64,000 bases of DNA from Opitutaceae bacterium (GTDB taxonomy: Bacteria; Verrucomicrobiota; Verrucomicrobiia; Opitutales; Opitutaceae): assembly GCA_027490995.1 (NCBI GenBank), contig JAIXWY010000011.1:434001-498000 (forward strand), read 5' to 3'. The notes below the pieces were generated by a model. That model ran no database searches. It saw nothing but the letters and a program-made list of their open reading frames with translations, and was not told where the DNA came from. Shown here one piece after another: positions 43,171-52,506 of this stretch. The number at the start of each line of letters is the position of its first letter. Within the stretch, counting starts at the first letter, position 1. The position numbers and the translations under genes were made by a program.

Positions 43171-44358
43171 GTGACCACCGCCCCGCTCTCTCGGCATGAT
43201 CGGATTCTGACCGGGCTCTGCTATGCGGCGATGATGACCCTCGCCATCGGCATCAACCTACTCCCCGTCTATCTGACCACGCTGAGTGAGACGTACGGGG
43301 GCGAAGCCGGCCTGACGAAGGAACAACTGGGACGTCTCGGAGCGATCGGATTCGGTGGCCTCGTCGCCGGGATCCTGCTCACCGGACCGTTCGCCGACCG
43401 CTTCGGCACCAAGCCATTTGCGTTGCTCGGAAATCTCGGCACGGCAGTGGGCCTCCTGGCGGCGGGCCTCGCTCCGTCCTACGAATGGCTGATGGTGGCG
43501 ATCGTGATTCTCGGACTTGGCGCCGGGATGCTGGACATGGTGCTGAGTCCGGTGGTCGCGGCGCTGCATCCCCATGACCGCGGCGGCGCGATGAACTGGC
43601 TCCATTCATTTTATTGCGTGGGAGCGGTGATCACGATTCTGCTCGGGACGCTTGCCTTGCAGTTCGGCCTGGGATGGCGCGCGTCGTGCCTGATCCTGAG
43701 TCCCTTCCCTCTTCTGCTCCTCGTTGCGCTGCTCCCGCTCCGTTTTCCGACGCTGAGCTCGGACGCACCTCGCGCGCGACTCCGCAGTCTCGCACGAAAT
43801 CGCTGGTTCCAGATCGCACTGATCGCGATCTTCCTTGGCGGCGCCACCGAGTTGGGCATGGCCCAGTGGCTGCCTGCCTATGCCGAGGTATCCCTCGGCT
43901 ACCCCGCTTGGATCGGCGGCACGGCGCTACTGCTTTTCTCCATCGCGATGGCCCTTGGTCGCATGGTCGTCGGCGCGGTCGGGTCACGCTGGGACCCGTA
44001 TTCCGTGATGCTTTGGGGCTGCGCGTCCTCCGTCGTACTGTTCCTTGGCGCCTCATTTCTCCCGCACCCCGCGCTCGCGCTGACCTGCGGTATCGCCGTC
44101 GGCTTCACCGGAAGTTGCCTGTGGCCCACGATGCTGGCAGTCAGCGCGGATCGCCACCCCGAAGGAGGAGCAACGATGTTCGGCGCGCTCGCCGCTCTCG
44201 GCAACGCGGGCGGAATGTTCATGCCCTGGCTGGTCGGCTGGATTGCCGACCAGTCGTCGCTTTCCCTCGGACTGGCGATCTCGGCGGTGGCTCCCGCCGC
44301 CATGATCCTGACGCTGCGCTTCCTCCGCCCCTCGTCCGTCTCACCGGTCGCGCACTAG
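43171..44358 (+). CDS. MFS transporter (sugar/fucose-permease type)
   Basis: This 395-residue inner-membrane protein starts at GTG 43171 and has about 12 hydrophobic segments. The first loop carries ADRFGTKP, the MFS A-motif region. The conserved acidic and aromatic pattern of the FucP-like sugar subgroup shows as GAMNWLHSFYCVGAV and GFTGSCLWPTMLAVS. No cytoplasmic extra domain is present. It probably imports a sugar or sugar acid with protons. Its stop overlaps the convergent enolase-superfamily gene's stop by 4 bp, and the adjacent enzyme may metabolise its substrate. Confidence 0.85.
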   Translation: MTTAPLSRHDRILTGLCYAAMMTLAIGINLLPVYLTTLSETYGGEAGLTKEQLGRLGAIGFGGLVAGILLTGPFADRFGTKPFALLGNLGTAVGLLAAGLAPSYEWLMVAIVILGLGAGMLDMVLSPVVAALHPHDRGGAMNWLHSFYCVGAVITILLGTLALQFGLGWRASCLILSPFPLLLLVALLPLRFPTLSSDAPRARLRSLARNRWFQIALIAIFLGGATELGMAQWLPAYAEVSLGYPAWIGGTALLLFSIAMALGRMVVGAVGSRWDPYSVMLWGCASSVVLFLGASFLPHPALALTCGIAVGFTGSCLWPTMLAVSADRHPEGGATMFGALAALGNAGGMFMPWLVGWIADQSSLSLGLAISAVAPAAMILTLRFLRPSSVSPVAH

Positions 44359-45785
44359 GCAATCACTCGCCACCCCGTGCCGACCCCAGCAAGCGGGAGC
44401 TCCACGCCTACGCCGAGCGGCGCGGCGAGAACACTCGCGACGCTGATCTGTCCACGATCGATGGTGAGGGTCGGCCAGCCGGCTCGTGCCCGATGAAACA
44501 GGTCGGGATGCGCCGTCAGCATCGCCTCCTGCACCGCTTCCGGCCACGGCGAGAGGCCGGCGAAGTAGTGATGCCCATTCCGCTCCACGCTGGTGATTCC
44601 GAGAATCGCTTGGACCGCCAAGTCCTGCGGAAGCGCGACGGGACCGATGTTGGAAAGATCCTCACCCGAATGAACGAGGACCCGGCCACTCGCGGCGCGA
44701 CGCTGCGCAATCAAGCCCGCGTGGGCGACTCCCTTGAATACACCTTTGCAATTCTTGTGGCTCGTACCGGCATATCCGAGCTCAAGCGCACGCCGTACAT
44801 CCTCGGGCTCCGCATCAGATTCATCGATGATGATGACCGGACGATCCGTCCATCCGCGCAGATCGGCCGTCGCGGGATCGAGCGCCACCTTGCGCGCGAG
44901 GGGTTGTTCGACGAAGAGGAGCCGGTCGAGTCCCCGCCGCAGCACCGGATCCCCTGTCACGCGATTCCAGAACTCACGGAACGAAGCCGTGGACGAGAAG
45001 CTCTCGTTTCCATCGATTGAGAATGCGTGATCCTGCGGTGCGCGCGCCTCGAGCACGCGAAGGATCGCACGCAGACGCTCCAAAGCCACGTCAGGCTGGC
45101 CACCATCGATCTTCAGCTTGAAGTGACGCAGACCGTAAGCCGCGATGTTCGCTTCCAGGCTCTGCGGCAGTCCATCATCCAGCCGCGTTTCTGGTGTGAC
45201 GTCCGCGTCCGCCAGCGGGTCCAGCATGCCTACGGTATGGCGGCACCAGATCGAGCGCGGAGGCACGGCCGGAAGAAACCGATCCGCGGAGAGGTTACCC
45301 AACTCCGGATGGACCGCACTCAGCCGCACGCCGAGGGCCTCACCGCGGAGTAACGCTCCCAAATTGCTGCGCCAGGAGCGCGCGAGGGCCTCCAACAGCG
45401 CCCGTTCCACGAGGGAGGTACCAAACTGGGCAAGCAGCGGCGGGTGGCCTGCTTCAGCACCCCAGGCCGCTTGGCGAGCCTTCAGCTCCAGCCAGAAATC
45501 AAACGCAGTGTTCGCCCGCACGTCACATGCCGCCCGCGCGGCGTGCGTCACGACCGCGAGCAGGTCCTCGATCTCCCCCTCGATCGCCCGCGCCGGATCT
45601 TTCGTGAACCACTTTGGCGGCAAATGATCGGCCGCGATGCCCCGAAAGCGACCCGCCGGAGTCTCCACCTCCAAGCGGAGAAACACGTGCGGCACGGCCA
45701 CCATCGTGACGATGCCGTAGCGGAACGGCAGACGGGCACGGAGGTCGTGCCGGAGGAGTTCAACGGAAAGGACGCGGAGGGACAT
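44355..45785 (-). CDS. Enolase-superfamily (mandelate racemase/muconate-type) enzyme
   Basis: This 476-residue protein contains the superfamily barrel residues: K223/K225 in FKLKID, metal ligands D258 (SIDGNE), E293 (FVEQP) and D321/E322 (IIDESD), and K344 in TSHKNCKGV. The order K-x-K, D, E, D, K is that of muconate lactonising enzyme and o-succinylbenzoate synthase types. It is longer than usual (about 370) owing to insertions near residues 60-110 and 160-210. Members dehydrate sugar acids, racemise dipeptides or lactonise. The neighbouring MFS gene favours a sugar acid, but this is not firm. It is last in the leftward set 49466 to 44355. Confidence 0.85.
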   Translation of the reverse strand: MSLRVLSVELLRHDLRARLPFRYGIVTMVAVPHVFLRLEVETPAGRFRGIAADHLPPKWFTKDPARAIEGEIEDLLAVVTHAARAACDVRANTAFDFWLELKARQAAWGAEAGHPPLLAQFGTSLVERALLEALARSWRSNLGALLRGEALGVRLSAVHPELGNLSADRFLPAVPPRSIWCRHTVGMLDPLADADVTPETRLDDGLPQSLEANIAAYGLRHFKLKIDGGQPDVALERLRAILRVLEARAPQDHAFSIDGNESFSSTASFREFWNRVTGDPVLRRGLDRLLFVEQPLARKVALDPATADLRGWTDRPVIIIDESDAEPEDVRRALELGYAGTSHKNCKGVFKGVAHAGLIAQRRAASGRVLVHSGEDLSNIGPVALPQDLAVQAILGITSVERNGHHYFAGLSPWPEAVQEAMLTAHPDLFHRARAGWPTLTIDRGQISVASVLAAPLGVGVELPLAGVGTGWRVIA

Positions 45786-45802
45786 TTACGGCACAAGTGT
45801 GA

Positions 45803-45821
45803 CGCGCCGGACAACGGCGCG
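45803..45821 (-). terminator. Small hairpin between TonB receptor and enolase-superfamily gene
   Basis: CGCGCCG (45803-45809) and CGGCGCG (45815-45821) form a 7-bp GC stem around GACAA in the 83-bp gap after the receptor stop. It could reduce read-through into the downstream gene or stabilise the upstream message. No T-run follows on either strand. Confidence 0.4.
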
Positions 45822-45868
45822 GCAAGACCGCAACTCCGCGATCTCACACCCGCCCGGCTGCCCCTGGC

Positions 45869-47920
45869 TCAGTACGACGCGGTCACTTCGAGGCTCCACG
45901 TACGCGGAGCTGCAGGAGTGCCATGACCCGCCCCCGGCGACATCGCACTGTAGTAGCGCTCATCCGTCATATTGCGCCCCGCTACCCGCACGTTCCAGCG
46001 GCTCCAACCATAGCCCAACTCAGCCCCCAGCAGCGCGACCGCGTCCTGCGCGAAGGCCATTTCCTCACCTTCGGTGTAAAAGATCCGACCGGTCCGCGAC
46101 AGCGCTGCCCCAAGTTTCCATCCGAGCGCACGACCCCATTCCACGCGCAGGCTGCCATCTGTCTCCGGCACGTAAGGGGCCCGACGGCCAGCGAAGTTCT
46201 CGCCGGTATAGGGGTCCCGAAACTCACGTAAGGTCACCTTCGTCAAACCTAGATCAAGCAGGACAGCCAAATCTTCTCGCGGCCGCCACGCCCACTCAAG
46301 CTCGGCTCCGAGCGAACGAGCCTTGGGAGCGTTGACGACGAGATAGTCGTCCGCCACCGCATTCGTCGCAAACGAGCGCTCGATCTGGTACCCCGTGATC
46401 CCGTACCCGAAGAGACGGACAGTGAGCGCCACGCGACGGTCGCTCGACGAGCGGGTCAATCCAGTCTCGAGGACTCGGGTCCGCTCGGGTCCAAACTCGG
46501 CCAGGGCGCGATTTCCGGTGAACGCCGAGTAGCCACCTGGCTTGAATCCTGCCCCCACACTGGCGAAGAGCGCGGTCTGCGGGTCCCAATCGTAGCGCAC
46601 CCCCAGCTTGGGCAGGAAGACGCGAGAGGATTGATCACGGACATAGCGCTGCTGACTCGGCTTGGACTCGACGCGCGAAATGCCGCGGCGCGACTCCTCG
46701 GCGCGCGCTCCCATCGTGACGGTCCATGCATTCCCCCAACGAACCGTGCGTTCGCCGAAGGCCGCCACGTGCCGAGCGTCGATTGCGTAGGCCGAACTTT
46801 CTAAAACGAACGTTCCGAATGCCCGCGTGAAGTCGCCCTGCGTCTCACCGTCCGATGCGAAGACTCCCAAATGCCAACGCGCACCGGTGTCCGCATCCGC
46901 GTCGGACTCAAGCCGGATTTCCTCAGACCACAGGCGCTGGCGGAGGCTAGAGCCGTTGAACAGCTCCGCCGGACCGAACGCCAACACGCTGGCGTAGGGT
47001 CCCAGTTTCCAGTCCGAGGCGCTGGTTGTGGTGGAGAGACGACCGAGAGCCGTCTCGAAGCGTCCAGTCAGCGCGGCGTTCACAGCATCCACCGAAAGAT
47101 AGCCGTCATTCCGGCGCTTCACCGAGTCGAAGCCTGCGCCCAACGGAACCAGTGGCTGCGCCCCATCGCGCGCGCGCAGCACGGTTGAGAGCAGAATCCA
47201 CTCAGAAGTCGCACTCGGCCGAAACCGGAGGCGCGCCAAAGCGTTGCGGGCATCGCGATGATCGACGTCTTCGCGACGCGTCTCGTTCCAAAGATAACCG
47301 TCTCTCTCCTGCCAGCCGGCCGCCACGTACGCATCGGCCCCACCGGGTGCCGCCGCGGCAGTCTGCAACGTCACCGACGCGCCCCTCGCAGCGAAACCGC
47401 CCACCGATGCGGCGAACGTCGCCTGCGGAGTCCGGCCCGGGCGCGGGGTATGCAGAGTCACGACCCCCGCTGAGCCCGCTCGGCCGTACACCGTGTTCTG
47501 ACTTGGCCCGCGATGGACCTCCGCCGTCGCAAATCCCCCGAGATGAACCGGGACCGTGAAGCCCGCGCCCAGCGGAAGGTCGTCCAGATAAAAACTCACG
47601 GCTGGCTCGCCGAAAATCGGGGTATTCGTCAGCCCTCGCAACGCAAAGGTATCGTTGAACGAATGGGCCTCATTCGTCGCGACGTGGAGATTGGCCGCCC
47701 GCTCGCTGAGTACGGCGAGACTGCGCTCCGCCATTGGACTGCCCGCAAGGTCCAGCCGCGACACCGTCGCCGGTGACTCAGTCAGCAGCGTCGCGGTAAT
47801 TACAACCGGCGCAACCGGCACCGCTGGTTCCGCCGAAGCCGCCGGGCGGATCTGCGCGCTCGCAAGTGAAGTTCCAGCGCCGAACACGCCGAGAGAAAGG
47901 ATGATTCGAGATACCATCAT
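45869..47920 (-). CDS. TonB-dependent outer-membrane receptor (second)
   Basis: This protein has 683 residues from the ATG at 47920 (a second ATG follows at once); an upstream in-frame extension to 48013 would put 31 non-signal residues ahead. The signal is MMVSRIILSLGVFGAGTSLASA. The plug domain shows DTFALRGLTNTPIFGEPAVSFYLDDLP and HRGPSQNTVYGRAGSAGVVTL, a pattern of siderophore- or vitamin-type receptors rather than SusC types. The barrel ends WSLEVTASY. It lies 64 bp after a carotenoid-isomerase-like flavoprotein gene and 83 bp before an enolase-superfamily gene. The ligand is unknown. Confidence 0.88.
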   Translation of the reverse strand: MMVSRIILSLGVFGAGTSLASAQIRPAASAEPAVPVAPVVITATLLTESPATVSRLDLAGSPMAERSLAVLSERAANLHVATNEAHSFNDTFALRGLTNTPIFGEPAVSFYLDDLPLGAGFTVPVHLGGFATAEVHRGPSQNTVYGRAGSAGVVTLHTPRPGRTPQATFAASVGGFAARGASVTLQTAAAAPGGADAYVAAGWQERDGYLWNETRREDVDHRDARNALARLRFRPSATSEWILLSTVLRARDGAQPLVPLGAGFDSVKRRNDGYLSVDAVNAALTGRFETALGRLSTTTSASDWKLGPYASVLAFGPAELFNGSSLRQRLWSEEIRLESDADADTGARWHLGVFASDGETQGDFTRAFGTFVLESSAYAIDARHVAAFGERTVRWGNAWTVTMGARAEESRRGISRVESKPSQQRYVRDQSSRVFLPKLGVRYDWDPQTALFASVGAGFKPGGYSAFTGNRALAEFGPERTRVLETGLTRSSSDRRVALTVRLFGYGITGYQIERSFATNAVADDYLVVNAPKARSLGAELEWAWRPREDLAVLLDLGLTKVTLREFRDPYTGENFAGRRAPYVPETDGSLRVEWGRALGWKLGAALSRTGRIFYTEGEEMAFAQDAVALLGAELGYGWSRWNVRVAGRNMTDERYYSAMSPGAGHGTPAAPRTWSLEVTASY

Positions 47921-47984
47921 AGACAAAAAGAGAGAATACCCGCCGCAACGTGGACCGGCAGTCCGCCACCGCACGAAACCCGCA

Positions 47985-49466
47985 CTAGGCGACCGGTGAG
48001 GCGGCCGCCGCAACAGCGCCGGGGCGATCTCCGGAGGACCGCAACGAAAAGAGGAACTTGTCGATCTTGTTCGCAGTGATGACGCCGTAATTGATCGTCC
48101 CGAGCCAGCCGGACATGATGATCCCCACGCTGCCAGCGTGGAACAGGCCGAGAAGCTGCTCGGGAAGGTCCATCGAGACCTTCAGGCCTTCGAACTTGGT
48201 TCCGAACGACGTACCACCGAGATGTGTCGTGTACCGCTCGATCGTGCGCGGCGTCGCCGCCTCCGTCCAATCCACGCGCTCACGAATCCCCGGGATAAAG
48301 CGCTCCAGGGCGACCAGCGATTCCTCGATCAAACGTTGCTTGTGTCGCTCGTAGTCTTCTTCGCTGAGCTTCACCCAATCCGGATACTTGCCGTTGAGCG
48401 ACGCGACGACGGTGTAACGCTCGGAGCCCGGCCGCGTATCCGGATAGTAGACGGAAAACGTGCGGCTGGTGGTGTGGAAATCCGTGAGCTCATCGCTGCT
48501 GAACGTCGGCGCCGACGAGGTAAACACCAAGTCGCCGATGTGCGGAATGGTTTCACCCTTGCGGATGCCGAGGTACACTTGGCATGACGACGAATTGATC
48601 CGTACGGCCTTGGCCGCAGCGACATAGTCCGGCGCAAAATGCTCCTCGCCGGTGAGGCGCAGGATCGTATTCTTGATGCTCGCATTCGAGAGTACCGCAC
48701 GAGCGCGGATCACCCGACCACCCTTGGCGACAATGCCCGCCACGACGCGACGCCCGTCTCGTTCCTCGACGAGGATCCGCTCCACCAACACCCGCTTGCG
48801 ACACTCGACACCATTGCGCCGCAGTTCCGCCACCATCTTCTCGATCAGCAGGTCCGAACCTCCGCGAAACGTGAATACCCCCGAACCCATGAAATTGGAA
48901 AAAACAATGCCATACGTGATCGCGGGATCATCCAGCGTTGATCCGTTCGCATAAGCAATCGGCTCCATCAGCAGCCGATGCACGTCCCCGCGCCCCGGGA
49001 AAAACCGTTCGAACAACTCCCGCGTCGTCTCCGGGTTGTTGTCGTAGTAGTTCATCGACCGAAGGTAATCGTAGAACCGCTCCACCGTCTCCCGCGGCAC
49101 GTGGAACTGTTCCACCAGCACGCGGGTGTAGTCATCCCGCGTGAAGGTCGTCCAGACATCCATTTGCGGGTTCACAAAACGCACGTCCTTCAGTTGCACA
49201 ATCGCGTCCGCGATCTCCTTCGTCCAATACTTGCGACAGGACTTGATCATGCCGCTTGGAAATCCGTGGAGGGAGATATCAAAGATATGCCCGCCCTTGC
49301 GCGTAAACCACGTCGCGAGGCCGCCGAACTGATAATGATGCTCAAGCAGGAGCACCCGATGGCCCGCTTTCGCGAGCACATTCGCCCCGGTGAGTCCACC
49401 GAGGCCGCTGCCGATGACAATGACGTCGTAGTCGTCGGCCACGCCCTTGAGCCAATCATAAGCCAT
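47985..49466 (-). CDS. FAD-dependent oxidoreductase, CrtISO / retinol-saturase-like
   Basis: This protein has 493 residues from the ATG at 49466; an in-frame ATG at 49526 would add a poor leader. It opens with the dinucleotide-binding [20 protein letters not shown] (glycines 19-24) and [20 protein letters not shown], as in carotene isomerases and all-trans-retinol 13,14-reductases. The C-terminus has [23 protein letters not shown], which matches the FAD-closing GxxxxGGG-type loop only loosely. No carotenoid synthesis gene is near. It may act on an isoprenoid or other polyene. It leads a leftward set with the TonB receptor. Confidence 0.82.
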   Translation of the reverse strand: MAYDWLKGVADDYDVIVIGSGLGGLTGANVLAKAGHRVLLLEHHYQFGGLATWFTRKGGHIFDISLHGFPSGMIKSCRKYWTKEIADAIVQLKDVRFVNPQMDVWTTFTRDDYTRVLVEQFHVPRETVERFYDYLRSMNYYDNNPETTRELFERFFPGRGDVHRLLMEPIAYANGSTLDDPAITYGIVFSNFMGSGVFTFRGGSDLLIEKMVAELRRNGVECRKRVLVERILVEERDGRRVVAGIVAKGGRVIRARAVLSNASIKNTILRLTGEEHFAPDYVAAAKAVRINSSSCQVYLGIRKGETIPHIGDLVFTSSAPTFSSDELTDFHTTSRTFSVYYPDTRPGSERYTVVASLNGKYPDWVKLSEEDYERHKQRLIEESLVALERFIPGIRERVDWTEAATPRTIERYTTHLGGTSFGTKFEGLKVSMDLPEQLLGLFHAGSVGIIMSGWLGTINYGVITANKIDKFLFSLRSSGDRPGAVAAAASPVA

Positions 49467-49610
49467 GGAGCGCTGAACAGAGGACGCACCGCTCGAAAGC
49501 GCAACAGGGAATTGCCATAACCCCATGGACGGACGCGCCGCCGGCGGAGACGGTCGTGCCCTAACTGCAATCCTATTGACGCTCGTCGGTCGCCCGCAGC
49601 TCAATATCCC

Positions 49611-52472
49611 ATGATCTCCCCCCTTCGCCGCGCTCTGGCGCTGGCAGGCGCGTTCTGGTTCAGCGTGGTGGCGCTACACGGTTCGATTCCGTTCCCGCAC
49701 GACCAAAGCGACCTTCAGCCGGAACCCGGCGTCCGCTTCGGCAAGCTGCCCAACGGGCTTCGCTATGCGGTCATGGCGAATGCCGAGCCAAAGGGCCGCG
49801 CGTCGCTGCGGCTGCTGGTGAACGCCGGTTCCCTTCTGGAGGAAGAGGATCAACGCGGAATCGCGCACTTCCTCGAGCACATGGCGTTCAACGGAAGTCG
49901 GCACTACCCACCGGGCACCCTGATTGAGTTCTTCCAGCGGATCGGCATGGGTTTCGGCCCCGACACCAATGCGAGCACGTCGTTCGATCGCACGCTCTAC
50001 CTGCTCGAACTGTCGAACACGCAGTCCGCCACGCTCGACGAGGGACTCAAGGTCTTCGCGGACTACGCCGGCGGACTGCTCCTGCAGCCCGCCGAGCTCG
50101 ATCGCGAGCGGGGTATCATCCTGTCCGAGAAGCGGGCGCGAGACACCGTCAACTTCCGCACGTTTGTTGCTGACCTCGCCTTTACGCTGCCAGAGGCCCG
50201 CTTCGCACAGCGGCTGCCAATCGGCGAGACCGAGGTTATCTCCAACGCTCCGCGCGAGCGCTTTCAGGATTTCTACGACACGTGGTATCGGCCGGAGAGG
50301 ATCAGCGTCATCGCCGTGGGCGACTTTTCCGCCGAGGACATGGTGCGGCGCATTGAGGCAGCAATGATCGGCCTCACGGCCCGGGCACCCGCCCGCGCCG
50401 AACCCGATCTGGGCCGGGTCTCGCCGAATGAGGGAGTCCGCATTCACTACTACCCAGAACCCGAGGCATCCATCACCACGGTGGCAATTCGCGCCGTGAT
50501 GCCCCTCACGGCGCGTCCCGATACTGCAGCAGAACGTCTCAGCACGTTGCCCCGCACGGTCGCGCATGCGATCCTCAATCGGCGCCTCGCCACGCTCGCC
50601 AGGATGGAAAAGGCGACGTTCGTCAGCGCGCAGGTTCGCACGGCCGATCAATACGATTTCTTCCGGGAATCGGAGTTGATCATGTCCGCCAAGCCCGAGC
50701 TTTGGAGCGAGGCACTCGCCACCGGCGAGCAGGAACTCCGCCGCGCCCTCACCCACGGTTTCCAGCCAGGCGAGCTCGCAGAGGTGCGCGCCGCTTTCAT
50801 CAATAGCCTCGAGCAGGCGGTCCGCACCGCCGCTACCCGCCGGTCGCCCGCGCTGGCCGACGACCTAGCCAACGACCTGCTTCGTAATCGAGTCAGTACC
50901 GACCCCCAAGGCGATCTTGCCCTTTTCCGTCCCGCTCTCGAGCGGCTCACGCCCGCCGACTGCCTCGCCGCGATCCGTGAGGCTTGGGCTCCCTCAGGGC
51001 GACTGCTCTCCGTCAGCGGAAACGTGATCATCGCGGAGAGCAACGACACCATCCTTCGAACCTACGAAGCTTCGCGCGCCAAGCCCGTCACCGCGCCGGC
51101 AGCAGAAACCGCCGTAGCCTGGGCTTACACCGATTTTGGTCCGCCGGGACAGGTGACCGATCGCACCGAGGTGCCGGATCTCGGGATCACCCAGATCCGT
51201 TTCAGCAACGGCGTCCGCCTCAACGTCAAGCGCACCGATTTCGAAGCCAGTCGCGTGCTGTTCTCCACCCGCATCGCCGGAGGGGCGATGACCGAACCGA
51301 AAGGGCAACGCGGTCTTGCCACGCTGACCTCCGCGACGTTCGACGCGGGCGGACTCGGGCGCCACAGCACCACCGATCTCCAACGCATTCTCGCAGGACG
51401 CACGGTGTCGGTTTCATTTCGCACGGCGCCGGATGCGTTCGAGTTTACCGGTAGCGCTTCGCCCAAAGATCTTCGCCTCGCGCTCGAATGGCTGACCGCC
51501 AAGATCACCGACCCGGGCTACCGACCGGAATCACTGCGGCTCGCCCAGAAGGGATTGGAGCAAATGTATGCTGGGTTCGCACACACGCCAAATGGCCCCA
51601 TCTCCACCGAGGTCGCCAGCCTCATCGCGAGCGGAGACCCACGCTTCGGCACGCCCCCGAGGGAAGTGATGTTCGCGCGCACGCTCGACGAGGTCCGTGC
51701 TTGGTTGACTCCGGCCCTCCTCACAGGAGCCCTCGAGATCGGAGTGGTGGGTGACTTCGAACCCGACGCCGTGATCGAGGCAGTCGCCGCCACGCTGGGC
51801 GCGCTACCCGCGCGCGGCGAGCGAACCGACGATTCCGCACTGCGCCTGGTCGCCTTCCCGAGTGTTCCGTTCACGCGATCCTATGCGATCGACTCAAAGC
51901 TACAGAAGGGACTCGCTCTCTTTTACTGGCCAACCACCGACGGGCGCGATGCACACACCAGCCGCCGCCTCAGTCTCCTCGCCAGCGTGGTCACTGATCG
52001 CATGCGCCTGCGCCTACGCGAGGAAATGGGCGGCACTTACAGTCCGAGCGCCCGCAGCGTCGCCAGCGATACGTTCCCCGGCTACGGTTACTTGACAAGC
52101 GGCATCGACATCGACCCCGCGGCCGCCGATAAGATCGCCGAGGCCGTCACCGCTCTCAGTGCCGAGCTGCATCTGCAGGGCGTGACCGAGGACGAACTGA
52201 CTCGCGCGAAGCGGCCAGCGTTGACGTCGATCCGCGAGAGCGCGCGCAGCAACGCCTACTGGCTCAACAGCGTGCTCGCCCGCGCTCAGGAGCGGCCCGA
52301 GGTGCTGGCGTGGGCCCGAAACCGTGAGGCGGATATGGCCGGCATCACCAAGGCTGAGATGGACCAACTCGCTCGCACGTACCTAGACCCTTCGCGGCTG
52401 TCCCGCGCCGTCATCGTCCCTGCAACCACGTCAGGCCAAAGTCACGCCAAGCCGGTGGCCAACACGCCCTGA
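49611..52472 (+). CDS. Secreted M16 (insulinase/pitrilysin) metallopeptidase
   Basis: This 953-residue protein has a signal ([17 protein letters not shown]). The zinc motif HFLEH lies at 86-90 (H86, E89, H90), with the third ligand in the [14 protein letters not shown] segment downstream. The gene holds two M16 halves; the second (about 480-950) has [25 protein letters not shown] and lacks the HxxEH motif, as usual for the inactive half. It degrades peptides or transit-type fragments in the periplasm. The size fits the single-chain secreted type common in Bacteroidetes and Verrucomicrobia. It is transcribed away from the flavoprotein gene across a 144-bp region. Confidence 0.92.
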   Translation: MISPLRRALALAGAFWFSVVALHGSIPFPHDQSDLQPEPGVRFGKLPNGLRYAVMANAEPKGRASLRLLVNAGSLLEEEDQRGIAHFLEHMAFNGSRHYPPGTLIEFFQRIGMGFGPDTNASTSFDRTLYLLELSNTQSATLDEGLKVFADYAGGLLLQPAELDRERGIILSEKRARDTVNFRTFVADLAFTLPEARFAQRLPIGETEVISNAPRERFQDFYDTWYRPERISVIAVGDFSAEDMVRRIEAAMIGLTARAPARAEPDLGRVSPNEGVRIHYYPEPEASITTVAIRAVMPLTARPDTAAERLSTLPRTVAHAILNRRLATLARMEKATFVSAQVRTADQYDFFRESELIMSAKPELWSEALATGEQELRRALTHGFQPGELAEVRAAFINSLEQAVRTAATRRSPALADDLANDLLRNRVSTDPQGDLALFRPALERLTPADCLAAIREAWAPSGRLLSVSGNVIIAESNDTILRTYEASRAKPVTAPAAETAVAWAYTDFGPPGQVTDRTEVPDLGITQIRFSNGVRLNVKRTDFEASRVLFSTRIAGGAMTEPKGQRGLATLTSATFDAGGLGRHSTTDLQRILAGRTVSVSFRTAPDAFEFTGSASPKDLRLALEWLTAKITDPGYRPESLRLAQKGLEQMYAGFAHTPNGPISTEVASLIASGDPRFGTPPREVMFARTLDEVRAWLTPALLTGALEIGVVGDFEPDAVIEAVAATLGALPARGERTDDSALRLVAFPSVPFTRSYAIDSKLQKGLALFYWPTTDGRDAHTSRRLSLLASVVTDRMRLRLREEMGGTYSPSARSVASDTFPGYGYLTSGIDIDPAAADKIAEAVTALSAELHLQGVTEDELTRAKRPALTSIRESARSNAYWLNSVLARAQERPEVLAWARNREADMAGITKAEMDQLARTYLDPSRLSRAVIVPATTSGQSHAKPVANTP

Positions 52473-52506
52473 CGCCACCGACTTCGACTCACGCTCTCTC
52501 CCTCCG

